Shown here in pieces: positions 42,458-52,760 of a DNA stretch of 64,000 bases. The position numbers were made by a program, and so were the translations under genes. The stretch lies in the NCBI RefSeq assembly GCF_006716765.1, contig NZ_VFPO01000001.1, positions 4,898,001 through 4,962,000 of the forward strand. The letters are read 5' to 3'. The notes beneath the pieces are model-generated. The model had not been told where the DNA came from and did not search any database. It saw only the letters and a program-made list of their open reading frames with translations. The DNA comes from Actinomadura hallensis. GTDB lineage: Bacteria > Actinomycetota > Actinomycetes > Streptosporangiales > Streptosporangiaceae. Each line of letters opens with the position of its first letter. Position 1 is the stretch's first letter.

Positions 42458-42463
42458 TACGGT
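42458..42463 (+). promoter_or_regulatory. -10 box of a leaderless promoter (TPP enzyme)
   Basis: TACGGT followed by gcgttc and ATG 42470; no ribosome site. Confidence 0.5.
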
Positions 42464-42469
42464 GCGTTC

Positions 42470-44152
42470 ATGACGGCTCGGCACGGCGGCGACACGGCGA
42501 TCGCGGAGATCCGCAGGCACGGCGTCGAAACGATGTTCACGCTGTCGGGCGGGCACGTGTTCCCGCTCTACGACGGCGCGGTCGGCGAGGAACCGGCCGG
42601 TGGGAGGGCGGGCGGCACCGTCCCGGGGACGGCGGCGGACCCGCGCGTCCTCGACGTCCGGCACGAGCAGACCGCCGTGTTCGCGGCGGAGGCCACGGCG
42701 CGGCTCACCCGCCGCCCCGGCCTGGCCGTCCTGACGGCCGGCCCCGGCGTGACGAACGGCGTGAGCGGCATCACCACGGCCCACTTCAACGGGTCGCCGG
42801 TCGTGGTGCTCGGCGGCCGCGCCCCGCTCGGCCGGTGGGGCCAGGGCGCGCTCCAGGAACTCGACCAGCCGCCGCTGCTGGCGCCCGTCACGAAGATGGC
42901 GGAGACGGCGGGCGGGCCGGACACGCTGGCCGCCGACGTCGCCCGCGCGTTCGCGACGGCCGCGGCCCCGCACCGCGGCCCGGTCTTCCTCGACGTCCAC
43001 ATGGACCATCTGTTCGGCCCCGCCGGCCCGGCCCGCCCCGGCGAGATCCCCGACCCGCCGGAGCGGCCCGCCGACCCGGAGCGGCTGGCCCGGGTCGCCG
43101 CGCTGCTGAAGGCGGCGCGGCGCCCGGTCCTCGTGCTCGGCTCCGACGTGTGGATGGACGGCGCCGAGACCGCCGCCCGCGCGTTCGCCGAGGAGCTGCG
43201 GCTGCCGGTGGTCGCCAACGGGCAGGCCCGCGGGGTCCTGCCCGCCGGGCACGAGCTGCTCGTCACCCGCGCCAGGGGCGCCGCGTTCCGCGACGCGGAC
43301 CTCGTGGTCGTCGCGGGCGCCCCGCTGGACTTCCGCCTCGGCTACGGCTCGTTCGGCGGCGGGACCGCGAAGGTCGTGCACCTCGCGGACGCGCCCTCGC
43401 AGCTGGCGCCGCACGTGCGCCTCGCCGGGTCCGCGGCCGGGGACCTGTCCCTGCTGTTCGCCGACCTCGCCGCCGCCTGCGCCAAGGCGGGGGTGTCCCC
43501 GTCCGCGTACGCGCACTGGGCGGAGGGCCTCCGCGACGCGACCCACGCGGCCATCGCCGGGGACGTCGACCTGCTCGCGTCCGGCGCCGACCCGATCCAT
43601 CCGCTGCGGATCTACGGGGAGCTGTCCAAGGTCCTCGACGACGACGCCGTGGTGATCGGGGACGGCGGCGACTTCGTCTCCTACGCGGGCAGGTACGTCG
43701 AGCCGCGGCGGCCCGGCTGCTGGCTCGACCCCGGCCCGTACGGGTGCCTCGGGACCGGGCTCGGCTACGCGATCGCGGCGCGTCTCGCCCGCCCCTCCGC
43801 GCAGGTGGTGCTGCTGCTCGGCGACGGCGCCGCGGGCCTGTCGCTCATGGACGCGGATAGCCTGGTGAGGCACGGTCTCCCGGTCGTGATGATCGTGGGC
43901 AACAACGGTTCCTGGGGGCTGGAGAAGCATCCGATGCGCATGCTGTACGGCTACGACGTGGCCGCCGAGCTGCAGCCGCGGTGCCGCTACGACGAGGTCG
44001 TGAAGGCGCTCGGCGGAGCCGGGGAGCTCGTCGCCCGTCCGGACGAGATCGGCCCGGCGCTGCGCCGCGCGTTCGACTCGGGCGTCCCGTACCTGGTCAA
44101 CGTCGTGACCGACCCGGACGTCGCCTACCCCCGCCAGACGACCGGTGTCTGA
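42470..44152 (+). CDS. Thiamine-diphosphate enzyme, acetolactate synthase-like (IlvG type)
   Basis: 560 residues with the three domains of ThDP decarboxylases: pyrimidine domain with the activating Glu in VRHEQTAVFAAEA, a central domain, and the PP domain with GDGAAGLSLMDADSLVRHGLPVVMIVGNN binding Mg-ThDP. The C-terminus (GELVARPDEIGPALRRAF, DPDVAYPRQ) is like mycobacterial IlvG. No regulatory subunit gene is nearby, so it may be a 2-oxo or 2-hydroxyacyl lyase rather than the anabolic enzyme. Confidence 0.9.
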   Translation: MTARHGGDTAIAEIRRHGVETMFTLSGGHVFPLYDGAVGEEPAGGRAGGTVPGTAADPRVLDVRHEQTAVFAAEATARLTRRPGLAVLTAGPGVTNGVSGITTAHFNGSPVVVLGGRAPLGRWGQGALQELDQPPLLAPVTKMAETAGGPDTLAADVARAFATAAAPHRGPVFLDVHMDHLFGPAGPARPGEIPDPPERPADPERLARVAALLKAARRPVLVLGSDVWMDGAETAARAFAEELRLPVVANGQARGVLPAGHELLVTRARGAAFRDADLVVVAGAPLDFRLGYGSFGGGTAKVVHLADAPSQLAPHVRLAGSAAGDLSLLFADLAAACAKAGVSPSAYAHWAEGLRDATHAAIAGDVDLLASGADPIHPLRIYGELSKVLDDDAVVIGDGGDFVSYAGRYVEPRRPGCWLDPGPYGCLGTGLGYAIAARLARPSAQVVLLLGDGAAGLSLMDADSLVRHGLPVVMIVGNNGSWGLEKHPMRMLYGYDVAAELQPRCRYDEVVKALGGAGELVARPDEIGPALRRAFDSGVPYLVNVVTDPDVAYPRQTTGV

Positions 44153-44762
44153 TCCGGCCGTGCCTGATCCGGCGGTGTCCGATCCGGCGGTGTCCGAGCG
44201 GGCGCCGGGGCCGGTCACCGTGCGTCCCGCCCGCCCGGACGAGTACGACCTGGTCGGCGACCTGACCGTGGAGGTCTACGTGGACGGCGGGCTGGTGTCG
44301 CCCGCGTCGTCGTACGTGACCACCCTCCGGGACGCCGCCGACCGCGCCGCGAAGTGCGACCTGCTCGTCGCCGAGGCGGACGGCGAGGTCGTGGGCGCGG
44401 TGGCGTACTGCGGGCCGGGCAGCTCCTACGCCGAGCTCGCCGGGCCGGGCGAGGCCGAGTTCCGGATGCTCGCCGTCCGAGAGAAGGCGCGCGGCAGGGG
44501 CGCGGGGACGGCGATGGTGCTGGAGTGCGTCGGGCGCGCCCGCGCGGCGGGGCTCGCGACCCTCCGCCTGTCGACCCAGGCGAACATGACCGACGCGCAC
44601 CGCCTGTACGAGCGGCTGGGGTTCGTCCGCACCCCGGAGCGCGACTGGTCGCCCGTCCCCGGGCTGAAGCTGATGACCTACGCGCTGGCGCTCCGGCCCC
44701 TCAGCGGCCGGGGGTCAGGTCGCCGTGCGCGGAGCAGCGGGCCGTCCAGCCCATCGGCGTGA
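44145..44762 (+). CDS. GNAT N-acetyltransferase with repeat N-terminus
   Basis: 205 residues. Residues 1-15 are three copies of a five-residue unit (SDPAV, PDPAV, SDPAV) encoded by 15-bp repeats. The GNAT domain follows from about residue 22 (VTVRPARPDEYDLV) with motif A FRMLAVREKARGRGAGTAMV and LYERLGFVRT. Its start overlaps the TPP-enzyme stop by 8 bp; each repeat offers an in-frame GTG (44145, 44160, 44175). The Ser/Arg-rich tail overlaps the 3' end of the facing carboxylase gene by 62 bp. Confidence 0.82.
   Translation: MSDPAVPDPAVSDPAVSERAPGPVTVRPARPDEYDLVGDLTVEVYVDGGLVSPASSYVTTLRDAADRAAKCDLLVAEADGEVVGAVAYCGPGSSYAELAGPGEAEFRMLAVREKARGRGAGTAMVLECVGRARAAGLATLRLSTQANMTDAHRLYERLGFVRTPERDWSPVPGLKLMTYALALRPLSGRGSGRRARSSGPSSPSA
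44146..44190 (+). repeat. Three 15-bp tandem repeats across a gene junction
   Basis: Units at 44146, 44161 and 44176 (tgtctgatccggccg and near-copies), plus a partial fourth. They span the TPP-enzyme stop and the GNAT start and add five residues per unit. Confidence 0.9.
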
Positions 44763-44901
44763 CCTGCACGACCAGGCGGCGGCGGCAGCGGGGGCAGTAG
44801 CGCGGCGGCTCCATCCGGCGGGCGTCGCGGCACGCGGCGTGGTCCCCCTCGGCGGCGGGCCCGCCGCACCGGTCGCAGTAGGCCGCGTCGCCCGGCGCGG
44901 C
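44701..44901 (-). other. BsaP-like domain region of the carboxylase-like gene
   Basis: Encodes residues 445-510 of the fusion. It has two CxxC pairs, two single Cys and two His, as in a zinc ribbon or Fe-S protein. The only internal ATG just ahead of it lacks a ribosome site, so separate translation is unlikely. Confidence 0.6.
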
Positions 44902-46233
44902 GCCGCGCATGCGCGCGACCAGCCCGGTGTCGTAGGCGCCGCTCGCGAACTCCGGGTTCCCGAGCACCTCCCGCAGGAACGGCAGGTTGGTCGGGAGCCC
45001 CTCGATGCGGAGCGCGCCGAGGGCCGCCCGGGCCCTGCCGAGCGCGTGGTCGCGGTCGTCGCCGGAGACGCACAGTTTGGCGAGCAGCGCCGCGTAGTGG
45101 GGGGTGACCGCGTCGCCCTCGGCGTAGCCCGCGTCGATGCGGATGCCGTCGCCGACGGGCTCCTCCCACACCTTGATCTCGCCGGGGGCGGGCAGGAACC
45201 GCTCCGGGTCCTCGGCGTAGACGCGGAACTCGATCGCGTGGCCGCGCGGCCGCGGGACGGGGTCCGGGCCGGGCTCGCCCGCCGCGATGCGGAACTGCCA
45301 CTCGACCAGGTCGAGGCCCGTGACCATCTCGGTGACGGGATGCTCCACCTGGAGGCGGGTGCTCATCTCCAGGAAGAAGAACTCCTGCGCGGCGGGGTCG
45401 ACGAGGAACTCGACGGTGCCGACGCCCCGGTAGCCGACCGCCTCCCCCGCGCGGACGGCGGCGGCGAGCATCCACTCGCGCAGCTCGGGGGCGACCCCGG
45501 GCGACGGCGTCTCCTCCACGACCTTCTGGGTGCGGCGCTGGACGGAGCAGTCGCGTTCGCCGAGCGTCACGACCGAGCCGTCGTTGCGGCCGAGGATCTG
45601 CACCTCGACGTGCCGGGCGCCCTCCACGTAGCGCTCGATGAGGACGTCGTCCTGCCCGAACAGCTCGGCGGCGCGGGCGCTGGCCGTCTCGTACGCCTCG
45701 CGCAGCGCCGCCTCGTCCCCGGCGACGCCCATGCCGACGCCGCCGGCGCCCGCGGCGGGCTTGACCATCACGGGGTAGCCGATGCGCGCGGCCTCCTCGG
45801 CCGCGGTGCCGGCGTCGGGGACGGGCTCCCACACGCCGGGCGCGACGGGGACGCCGGCCTCCTTCATCAGGTTCCGCGCGTTGATCTTGTCGCTCATGCG
45901 GGCGATGACGAGGGGCGGCGGCCCGACCCAGACGCGGCCGTGGTCGACGACCGCGCGGGCGAACGCGGCGCTCTCCGCGAGGAACCCGTAGCCGGGGTGC
46001 ACGGCCTGCGCGTTCGTCCGGCGCGCCGCCTCCAGGACCGCGGGCACGTTGAGGTAGCTGCGGGCGGGGTCGGCCGGGCCGATCAGCACCGCCTCGTCCG
46101 CCTCCGCCACGAACGGCAGGTCGGCGTCGGCGTCGGAGTACACCGCGATGGCCTTGAGGCCCATCGCGTGCGCCGTGCGGATGATCCTTCCGGCGATCTC
46201 GCCGCGGTTCGCCACGAGCACCGACTCGAACAC
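44701..46233 (-). CDS. Biotin carboxylase-like protein with C-terminal BsaP-like Cys-rich domain
   Basis: 510 residues. Residues 1-444 are an AccC-type ATP-grasp protein: VLVANRGEIAGRII, HPGYGFLAES, VKPAAGAGGVGMGV, ERDCSVQRRTQKVVEE and RLQVEHPVTEM. The motif before RLQVEHP reads EMST where carboxylases have EMNT, a metal-ligand change, and the glycine-rich loop is altered. No BCCP or carboxyltransferase follows. Instead residues 445-510 carry Cys453, 456, 468, 480, 483 and 500 and the segment RRLVVQVTPMGWTARCSAHG, which from memory resembles BsaP, the Fe-S partner of biotin synthase. It follows coxL-xdhC by 68 bp. Confidence 0.82.
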   Translation of the reverse strand: MFESVLVANRGEIAGRIIRTAHAMGLKAIAVYSDADADLPFVAEADEAVLIGPADPARSYLNVPAVLEAARRTNAQAVHPGYGFLAESAAFARAVVDHGRVWVGPPPLVIARMSDKINARNLMKEAGVPVAPGVWEPVPDAGTAAEEAARIGYPVMVKPAAGAGGVGMGVAGDEAALREAYETASARAAELFGQDDVLIERYVEGARHVEVQILGRNDGSVVTLGERDCSVQRRTQKVVEETPSPGVAPELREWMLAAAVRAGEAVGYRGVGTVEFLVDPAAQEFFFLEMSTRLQVEHPVTEMVTGLDLVEWQFRIAAGEPGPDPVPRPRGHAIEFRVYAEDPERFLPAPGEIKVWEEPVGDGIRIDAGYAEGDAVTPHYAALLAKLCVSGDDRDHALGRARAALGALRIEGLPTNLPFLREVLGNPEFASGAYDTGLVARMRGAAPGDAAYCDRCGGPAAEGDHAACRDARRMEPPRYCPRCRRRLVVQVTPMGWTARCSAHGDLTPGR

Positions 46234-46301
46234 CTGCGGACTCCCCCTCGTGGATCGCGGGGCGCGCGCCCCGGCCCACCGAGACTAGCGGGGACGGCGG
46301 C

Positions 46302-47143
46302 TCAGGCGCAGCAGTGACCGTGCCCTCCCGCGGACCCGTGTTCCGCCCCGTGTTCCGCCCCGGGTTCCGCGCCGGGTCCGGTGCGGCCGGGGCGGGCCGG
46401 GTCCCGGTCCAGGGCCGGACGCTCCGCCGTGATCTCCGCGAGCACCGACAGGGCGATCTCCGGCGCCGTGCGGGCGCCGATGTCCAGGCCCGCCGGGGTG
46501 TGCACCCGGTCCCCGTGCTCCAGCGCGGAGGTCACCGCCGCGCCCCGTCTCCGGCTGGCGATCAGGCCGATGTAGGGGACCCCGGCCTTCAGCGCCGCCG
46601 TGAGGACGGCCTCCTCGTCCCGGCCGTGGGTGGCGACCACGACGGCCGCCGCGTCCGGGGCCGGCGGGTCGGCGGTCCCGGCCGGACGGGCGTCGAACCC
46701 GGCGGCGCGGCCGACGTCCACGATGGCGCGGGCGACGGGCCCGTCCCCGTACACGTGCACGAGGGCAGGCGGGATCACCGTCTCGAGGAACACGTCGAGC
46801 GTCCCGCCCGACAGGCACGGGTTGCTGACCGTGACGAGTCCCTCCATGTCGCCCGCGGGACGGCCCCCCGCTCCCCCCGCGGAGCGGGAAGGGGCGTAGT
46901 CCGCATCGGGGGTGATGCGCAGCAGCGTCGACTCGCCCGACCGGAGCAGCCGGAGCGCCTGGTCGCGCACCGCCGACTCGGCGCACTCCCCGCCGACGAA
47001 CCCCTCCATCGTCCCGTCGGGCAGGACGAGCGCCCGGTCGCCGGTCTTCGCGCTCGTCGGGCGCTCGGCCCGCACGACCGTGGCCAGCACGTACGGCGTC
47101 CGGCGGCTGCGCAGCTCCGCCGTCTTGTGCTCGGTCGTGCCGT

Positions 47144-47147
<4 letters not shown>
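46302..47147 (-). CDS. XdhC/CoxF-family molybdoenzyme maturation protein with His/Cys tail
   Basis: 281 residues. The XdhC-CoxI domain (VVRAERPTSAKTGDRALVLPDG, FVGGECAE) is followed by a Rossmann domain (HVYGDGPVARAIVDVG, ASRRRGAAV). Such proteins deliver sulfurated cofactor to xanthine dehydrogenase or CO dehydrogenase. The tail HGAEHGSAGGHGHCCA is rich in His and ends CC, which could bind copper or another metal. ATG 47147 overlaps the coxL stop as ATGA. Confidence 0.88.
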
Positions 47148-49557
<2,410 letters not shown>

Positions 49558-49561
<4 letters not shown>

Positions 49562-50043
49562 GGCGTCACTTCCTCGGCCTTGTCGGCGGGGTGCTCGGCG
49601 GCCCAGCGGACGGAGCGGACGATGTTCTCGTAGCCGGTGCACCGGCAGATCTGGCCCGACAGCGCCTCCCGGATCTCCGCCTCGGTCGGGTCCGGGCGGT
49701 GGTCGAGCAGCCACCGCGCCGTCATCATCATCCCGGGGGTGCAGAACCCGCACTGGAGCCCGTGGCACTCCGTGAAGCCCTTCTGGACGGGGTCGAGCTC
49801 CCCGTCCTTCTCCAGGCCCTCCACGGTGCGGACCTCCCTGCCGGACGCCATCACCGCCAGGACCGTGCACGACTTCACCGGCACGTCGTCCAGCCAGACG
49901 ACGCACGCTCCGCAGTTGGACGTGTCGCAGCCCCAGTGCGTCCCGGTGAGGTCGAGCTCGTCGCGCAGGAAGTGGACGAGCAGCAGCCTTGGCTCCACGT
50001 CGCGGGTGTAGGGCTGCCCGTTGACCGTCACGGTGATGTTCAT
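49558..50043 (-). CDS. coxS: Aerobic carbon monoxide dehydrogenase small Fe-S subunit
   Basis: 161 residues. N-terminal plant-type [2Fe-2S] domain with GCDTSNCGACVVWLDD and a later Cys in VKSC, and a C-terminal helical [2Fe-2S] domain with QCGFCTPG and CRCTGY. It carries electrons from the Mo site to FAD in CoxM. It overlaps both neighbours by ATGA. Confidence 0.95.
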
Positions 50044-50906
50044 GCCTGCAACCTCTCGTAGGCGCGGCGCAGCGCGCGGGTGGTCAGCTCACCGGCGAGG
50101 TGGCGCTTGTAGTCGGCGGGTCCCCGCTGGTCAGAGACGGGGTCGCAGTGCTCGGCGGCGATGCGGCCCGCCTCGGCGAAGGCCTCCTCGGACGGGACGG
50201 CGCCGCGCAGCGCCTCCTCCGCCTCGGCGGCGACGAAGTGCTCGGCCCGCACGGCGGTCAGCCCGATCCCGGCGTCCACGACGCGGCCGCCGTCCAGCCA
50301 CAGCGCGGCTCCGGCGGCGGCGAGCGGCCAGTCCCCCACCCGCCGCTCGACCTTCTGGTAGGCGCTGGAGCCTCCCGGACGGATCGGGACGCGCAGCTCG
50401 GTGAGCAGCTCGCCGGGCCCGACGACCGTCTCGTACGGGCCGGTGTGGAACTCGCGGAGGGACACGGTGCGCTCGCCGTCCGGCCCGCGGATCACCGCGA
50501 GCGCCTCGAGCGCCCCGAACGCGGCGGACAGGTCCTCCGACGGGTCGGCCTGGCACAGCGAGCCGCCGACCGTGCCGCGGTTGCGCACGACGGGGTCGGC
50601 GATCACGCGTTCCGCGTCGTGCAGGATCGGGAAGTGCTCGCCCGCGACCGCCGAATCGAGCAGCTCGGCGTGCCGGACGAGCGCGCCGACGCAGAGCATG
50701 TCGCCCTCGATCCGGATGCGGGACAGCTCGGTCACGTCGTTGATGTCGATGAGCGCCTCGGGCTGCGCCAGCCGCAGCTTCATCATGGGGATCAGGCTGT
50801 GGCCGCCCGCCACCACCCTCGCCTCTTCCCCGTGGCGCGCGAGGAGCGCGAGCGCCTCCTCGACGGTCGTCGCCTTCTCGTACTCGAAGTTCGCCGGTAC
50901 CTGCAC
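50040..50906 (-). CDS. coxM: Aerobic carbon monoxide dehydrogenase FAD subunit
   Basis: 288 residues. FAD contacts are AGGHSLIPMMKLRLA (about 34-48) and TVGGSLCQADPSED (about 112-125), as in the VAO-type flavoprotein subunit of molybdenum hydroxylases. First gene of the cox operon; GTG 50906 has GAGGGGG upstream. It shares a 111-bp divergent promoter region with the LysR gene. Confidence 0.95.
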   Translation of the reverse strand: MQVPANFEYEKATTVEEALALLARHGEEARVVAGGHSLIPMMKLRLAQPEALIDINDVTELSRIRIEGDMLCVGALVRHAELLDSAVAGEHFPILHDAERVIADPVVRNRGTVGGSLCQADPSEDLSAAFGALEALAVIRGPDGERTVSLREFHTGPYETVVGPGELLTELRVPIRPGGSSAYQKVERRVGDWPLAAAGAALWLDGGRVVDAGIGLTAVRAEHFVAAEAEEALRGAVPSEEAFAEAGRIAAEHCDPVSDQRGPADYKRHLAGELTTRALRRAYERLQA

Positions 50907-50971
50907 GACGCCCCCTCAGCCGGGATGTGACCGGATTCTCACTCCGCCCGCACGCAGGGACAACGCCCGAA

Positions 50972-50985
50972 TAAGCGAAGGCTTA
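50972..50985. promoter_or_regulatory. Candidate LysR operator in the cox promoter
   Basis: TAAGC-gaag-GCTTA is a perfect 5-bp inverted repeat between the divergent coxM and LysR starts, the place where LysR activators bind. Confidence 0.55.
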
Positions 50986-51017
50986 ACGTGCGCGGCCCGG
51001 AGGCGCACACTGGCGGT

Positions 51018-51941
51018 ATGACGCTCACGCAGCTCGGCGCCTTCGTCCTCGTCGCCAGGCTCGGCTCGGTGAAGGAGGCCGCGCGGGCGCTGAACGTGAG
51101 CGAACCCGCGGTGTCGCAGGCCCTCGCGGCCCTTCGCCGGCATCTCGGCGACCCCCTCATCGTCCCGGGCCGCGGCGGCATGACGCTGACCGAGGGCGGC
51201 GCCCGGCTGCTGCCGATCGCGTCGCAGATGGTGGTGCTCGGCGCGGAGGCCGAGGGCGCGGTGCGCGCCGCCCGCGGCGCGCCGGAGGCGCTGCGGGTCG
51301 TCGCGGTCCCCGCGATCGCGGAGTTCGTCGCGACGCCGCTGCTGGAGGCGTTCGGGGCCCGCTCGTCCCGCAAGGTCGAGGGCAGCGCGGGCGTGGTCGG
51401 CGGGCGGGAGATGGCGGTCCTGCTGCACAACCGGCTCGCGGACGTGGCCCTCGGCCCGCGCCTCGCCGGCGACCGGGGGCTCGTCAGCGAGCCGGTGTTC
51501 CGGGCGAGCCTCGTCGCCGTCGGCGTCCGCGCCGTGCCGCGCCCGCTGTGGCTGGTCGACCCGTCGGGCACCGACCCGTGCAGCGAGACGTCGCTGCTGC
51601 TGCGGCGGCTGAAGGTCCCCGAGGAGCGGATCCGGGTGTACCCGAACCAGACGGCGGCGTGGGCGGCCGCCGCGGACGGCGACGGGCTCGCCGTCGCCCT
51701 CGCGCACCTCGTCGCGCCCCGCGTCCAGCGCGGGGAACTGCGGGTCGTCGCGACCCCCGCGACGCCCGCGGAGGTCCGGTGGCACGCGACGACGCTGGCG
51801 CCCGACCGCCGGCCGCCCCTGGCGGGCGCGTTCCGCCGCTTCCTCGGGACCGCGGACGCCCTGCACATCATGCGGTCCCCCGGTTCGGGCGTCCCGCCGT
51901 CGCGCTTCCGTCCCCCGGTCTACGTGACGATCTGGAGCTGA
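51018..51941 (+). CDS. LysR-family transcriptional regulator of the cox operon
   Basis: 307 residues. The N-terminal helix-turn-helix has GSVKEAARALNVSEPAVSQALAALRRHLGD; the rest is a substrate-binding domain of the periplasmic-protein type, somewhat reduced in size. Divergent orientation to coxM suggests it activates the CO dehydrogenase genes, as cox LysR proteins do elsewhere. ATG 51018 follows GGAGGC; GTG 50988 is less likely. Confidence 0.88.
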   Translation: MTLTQLGAFVLVARLGSVKEAARALNVSEPAVSQALAALRRHLGDPLIVPGRGGMTLTEGGARLLPIASQMVVLGAEAEGAVRAARGAPEALRVVAVPAIAEFVATPLLEAFGARSSRKVEGSAGVVGGREMAVLLHNRLADVALGPRLAGDRGLVSEPVFRASLVAVGVRAVPRPLWLVDPSGTDPCSETSLLLRRLKVPEERIRVYPNQTAAWAAAADGDGLAVALAHLVAPRVQRGELRVVATPATPAEVRWHATTLAPDRRPPLAGAFRRFLGTADALHIMRSPGSGVPPSRFRPPVYVTIWS

Positions 51942-52049
51942 CCGCCCTGAGGAGCGGGAAGCCGTGCCCCCGCCGGGCGAGCGCGGCCGGGACCTCGGCG
52001 TGGGCGGCGAACACCATCGTGCAGACGACGGCGGCCCTGCCGGCGAAGC

Positions 52050-52679
52050 TCAGGGGGCGGCGGGGTCGGTCCGGGCGAGGGCCTCGATGACGCTGCGCAG
52101 GTGGGCGCGGGCGGCGCGCTCGGCTGCCTCCGGGTCCCCGCCGCAGACCGCCTCGATGATCTCCAGGTGCTCGGGCAGGGAGACCTGCGGGCGGCCGGGC
52201 TGCATGGCGAGCCGGAACTGGTGCCGGACGTTCTGCGCGCGCAGCCGCTCCAGCACCTCCGCCGCGGTCCGCTGGCCGCTGATCTCGCGGATGCGGCGGT
52301 GCAGCAGCTCGTTCAGCCGGGAGTAGCCGAGGACGTCGCCGGACGCGACCGCGGCGCCCATCTCCTCACCGATCCTCCGCAGCTCCGCGGCGTCGCCGCC
52401 GGTGATCCGCTCGGCGGCCTTGGCGGCGCACAGCCCCTCGATCACCATGCGGACCTCGGTGATCTCGACGGCCTCGGCGAGCGACACCGCGCGGACGCGG
52501 GCGCCGCGGTTCTGGACGCGCTCGATCAGCCCCTCGTTGGCGAGTTCGAGCAGCGCGGCGCGGACGGCGGCGCGGCCGGCGGCGAACCGCTCGGACAGGT
52601 CGGCCTCGATGAGCCGCTGGTTCGGCACGAACTCGCCGCTGAGGATCGCCTCGCGGATCCCCGCCACCACGTCGCTCAA
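52050..52679 (-). CDS. GntR-family regulator with FCD domain
   Basis: About 209 residues. The winged helix is REAILSGEFVPNQRLIEADLSERFAAGRAAVRAALLELANEGLI (in pieces), followed by an all-helical FCD ligand-binding domain with RMVIEGLCAAKAAE, LNELLHRRI, and a metal-site His in LPEHLEIIEA. The start is uncertain: TTG 52679 or GTG 52670. It faces the dehydrogenase gene across an ATTGTCGCCAAT dyad, and a similar, perfect dyad lies before the gal operon, so it probably represses both. Confidence 0.85.
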   Translation of the reverse strand: MSDVVAGIREAILSGEFVPNQRLIEADLSERFAAGRAAVRAALLELANEGLIERVQNRGARVRAVSLAEAVEITEVRMVIEGLCAAKAAERITGGDAAELRRIGEEMGAAVASGDVLGYSRLNELLHRRIREISGQRTAAEVLERLRAQNVRHQFRLAMQPGRPQVSLPEHLEIIEAVCGGDPEAAERAARAHLRSVIEALARTDPAAP

Positions 52680-52691
52680 GGCCGCCCCAAC

Positions 52692-52705
52692 GATTGTCGC
52701 CAATT
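52692..52705. promoter_or_regulatory. Candidate GntR/FCD operator 1
   Basis: GATTGTCGCCAATT, an ATTG/CAAT dyad just upstream of the regulator start, matching the perfect dyad at 56123-56136 at 11 of 14 positions. A second TTGTCGC follows 12 bp later. Confidence 0.5.
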
Positions 52706-52760
52706 TTGTCGCTGATCTAAGGTAGCCGAGGGAGCGGGCCCGTCGTCGGGGAGGAACGGT

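Noticed and set aside
44866..44920. Separate translation of the BsaP-like domain from an internal ATG
   Set aside because: The internal ATG has no ribosome site and the reading frame is continuous with the carboxylase-like part.
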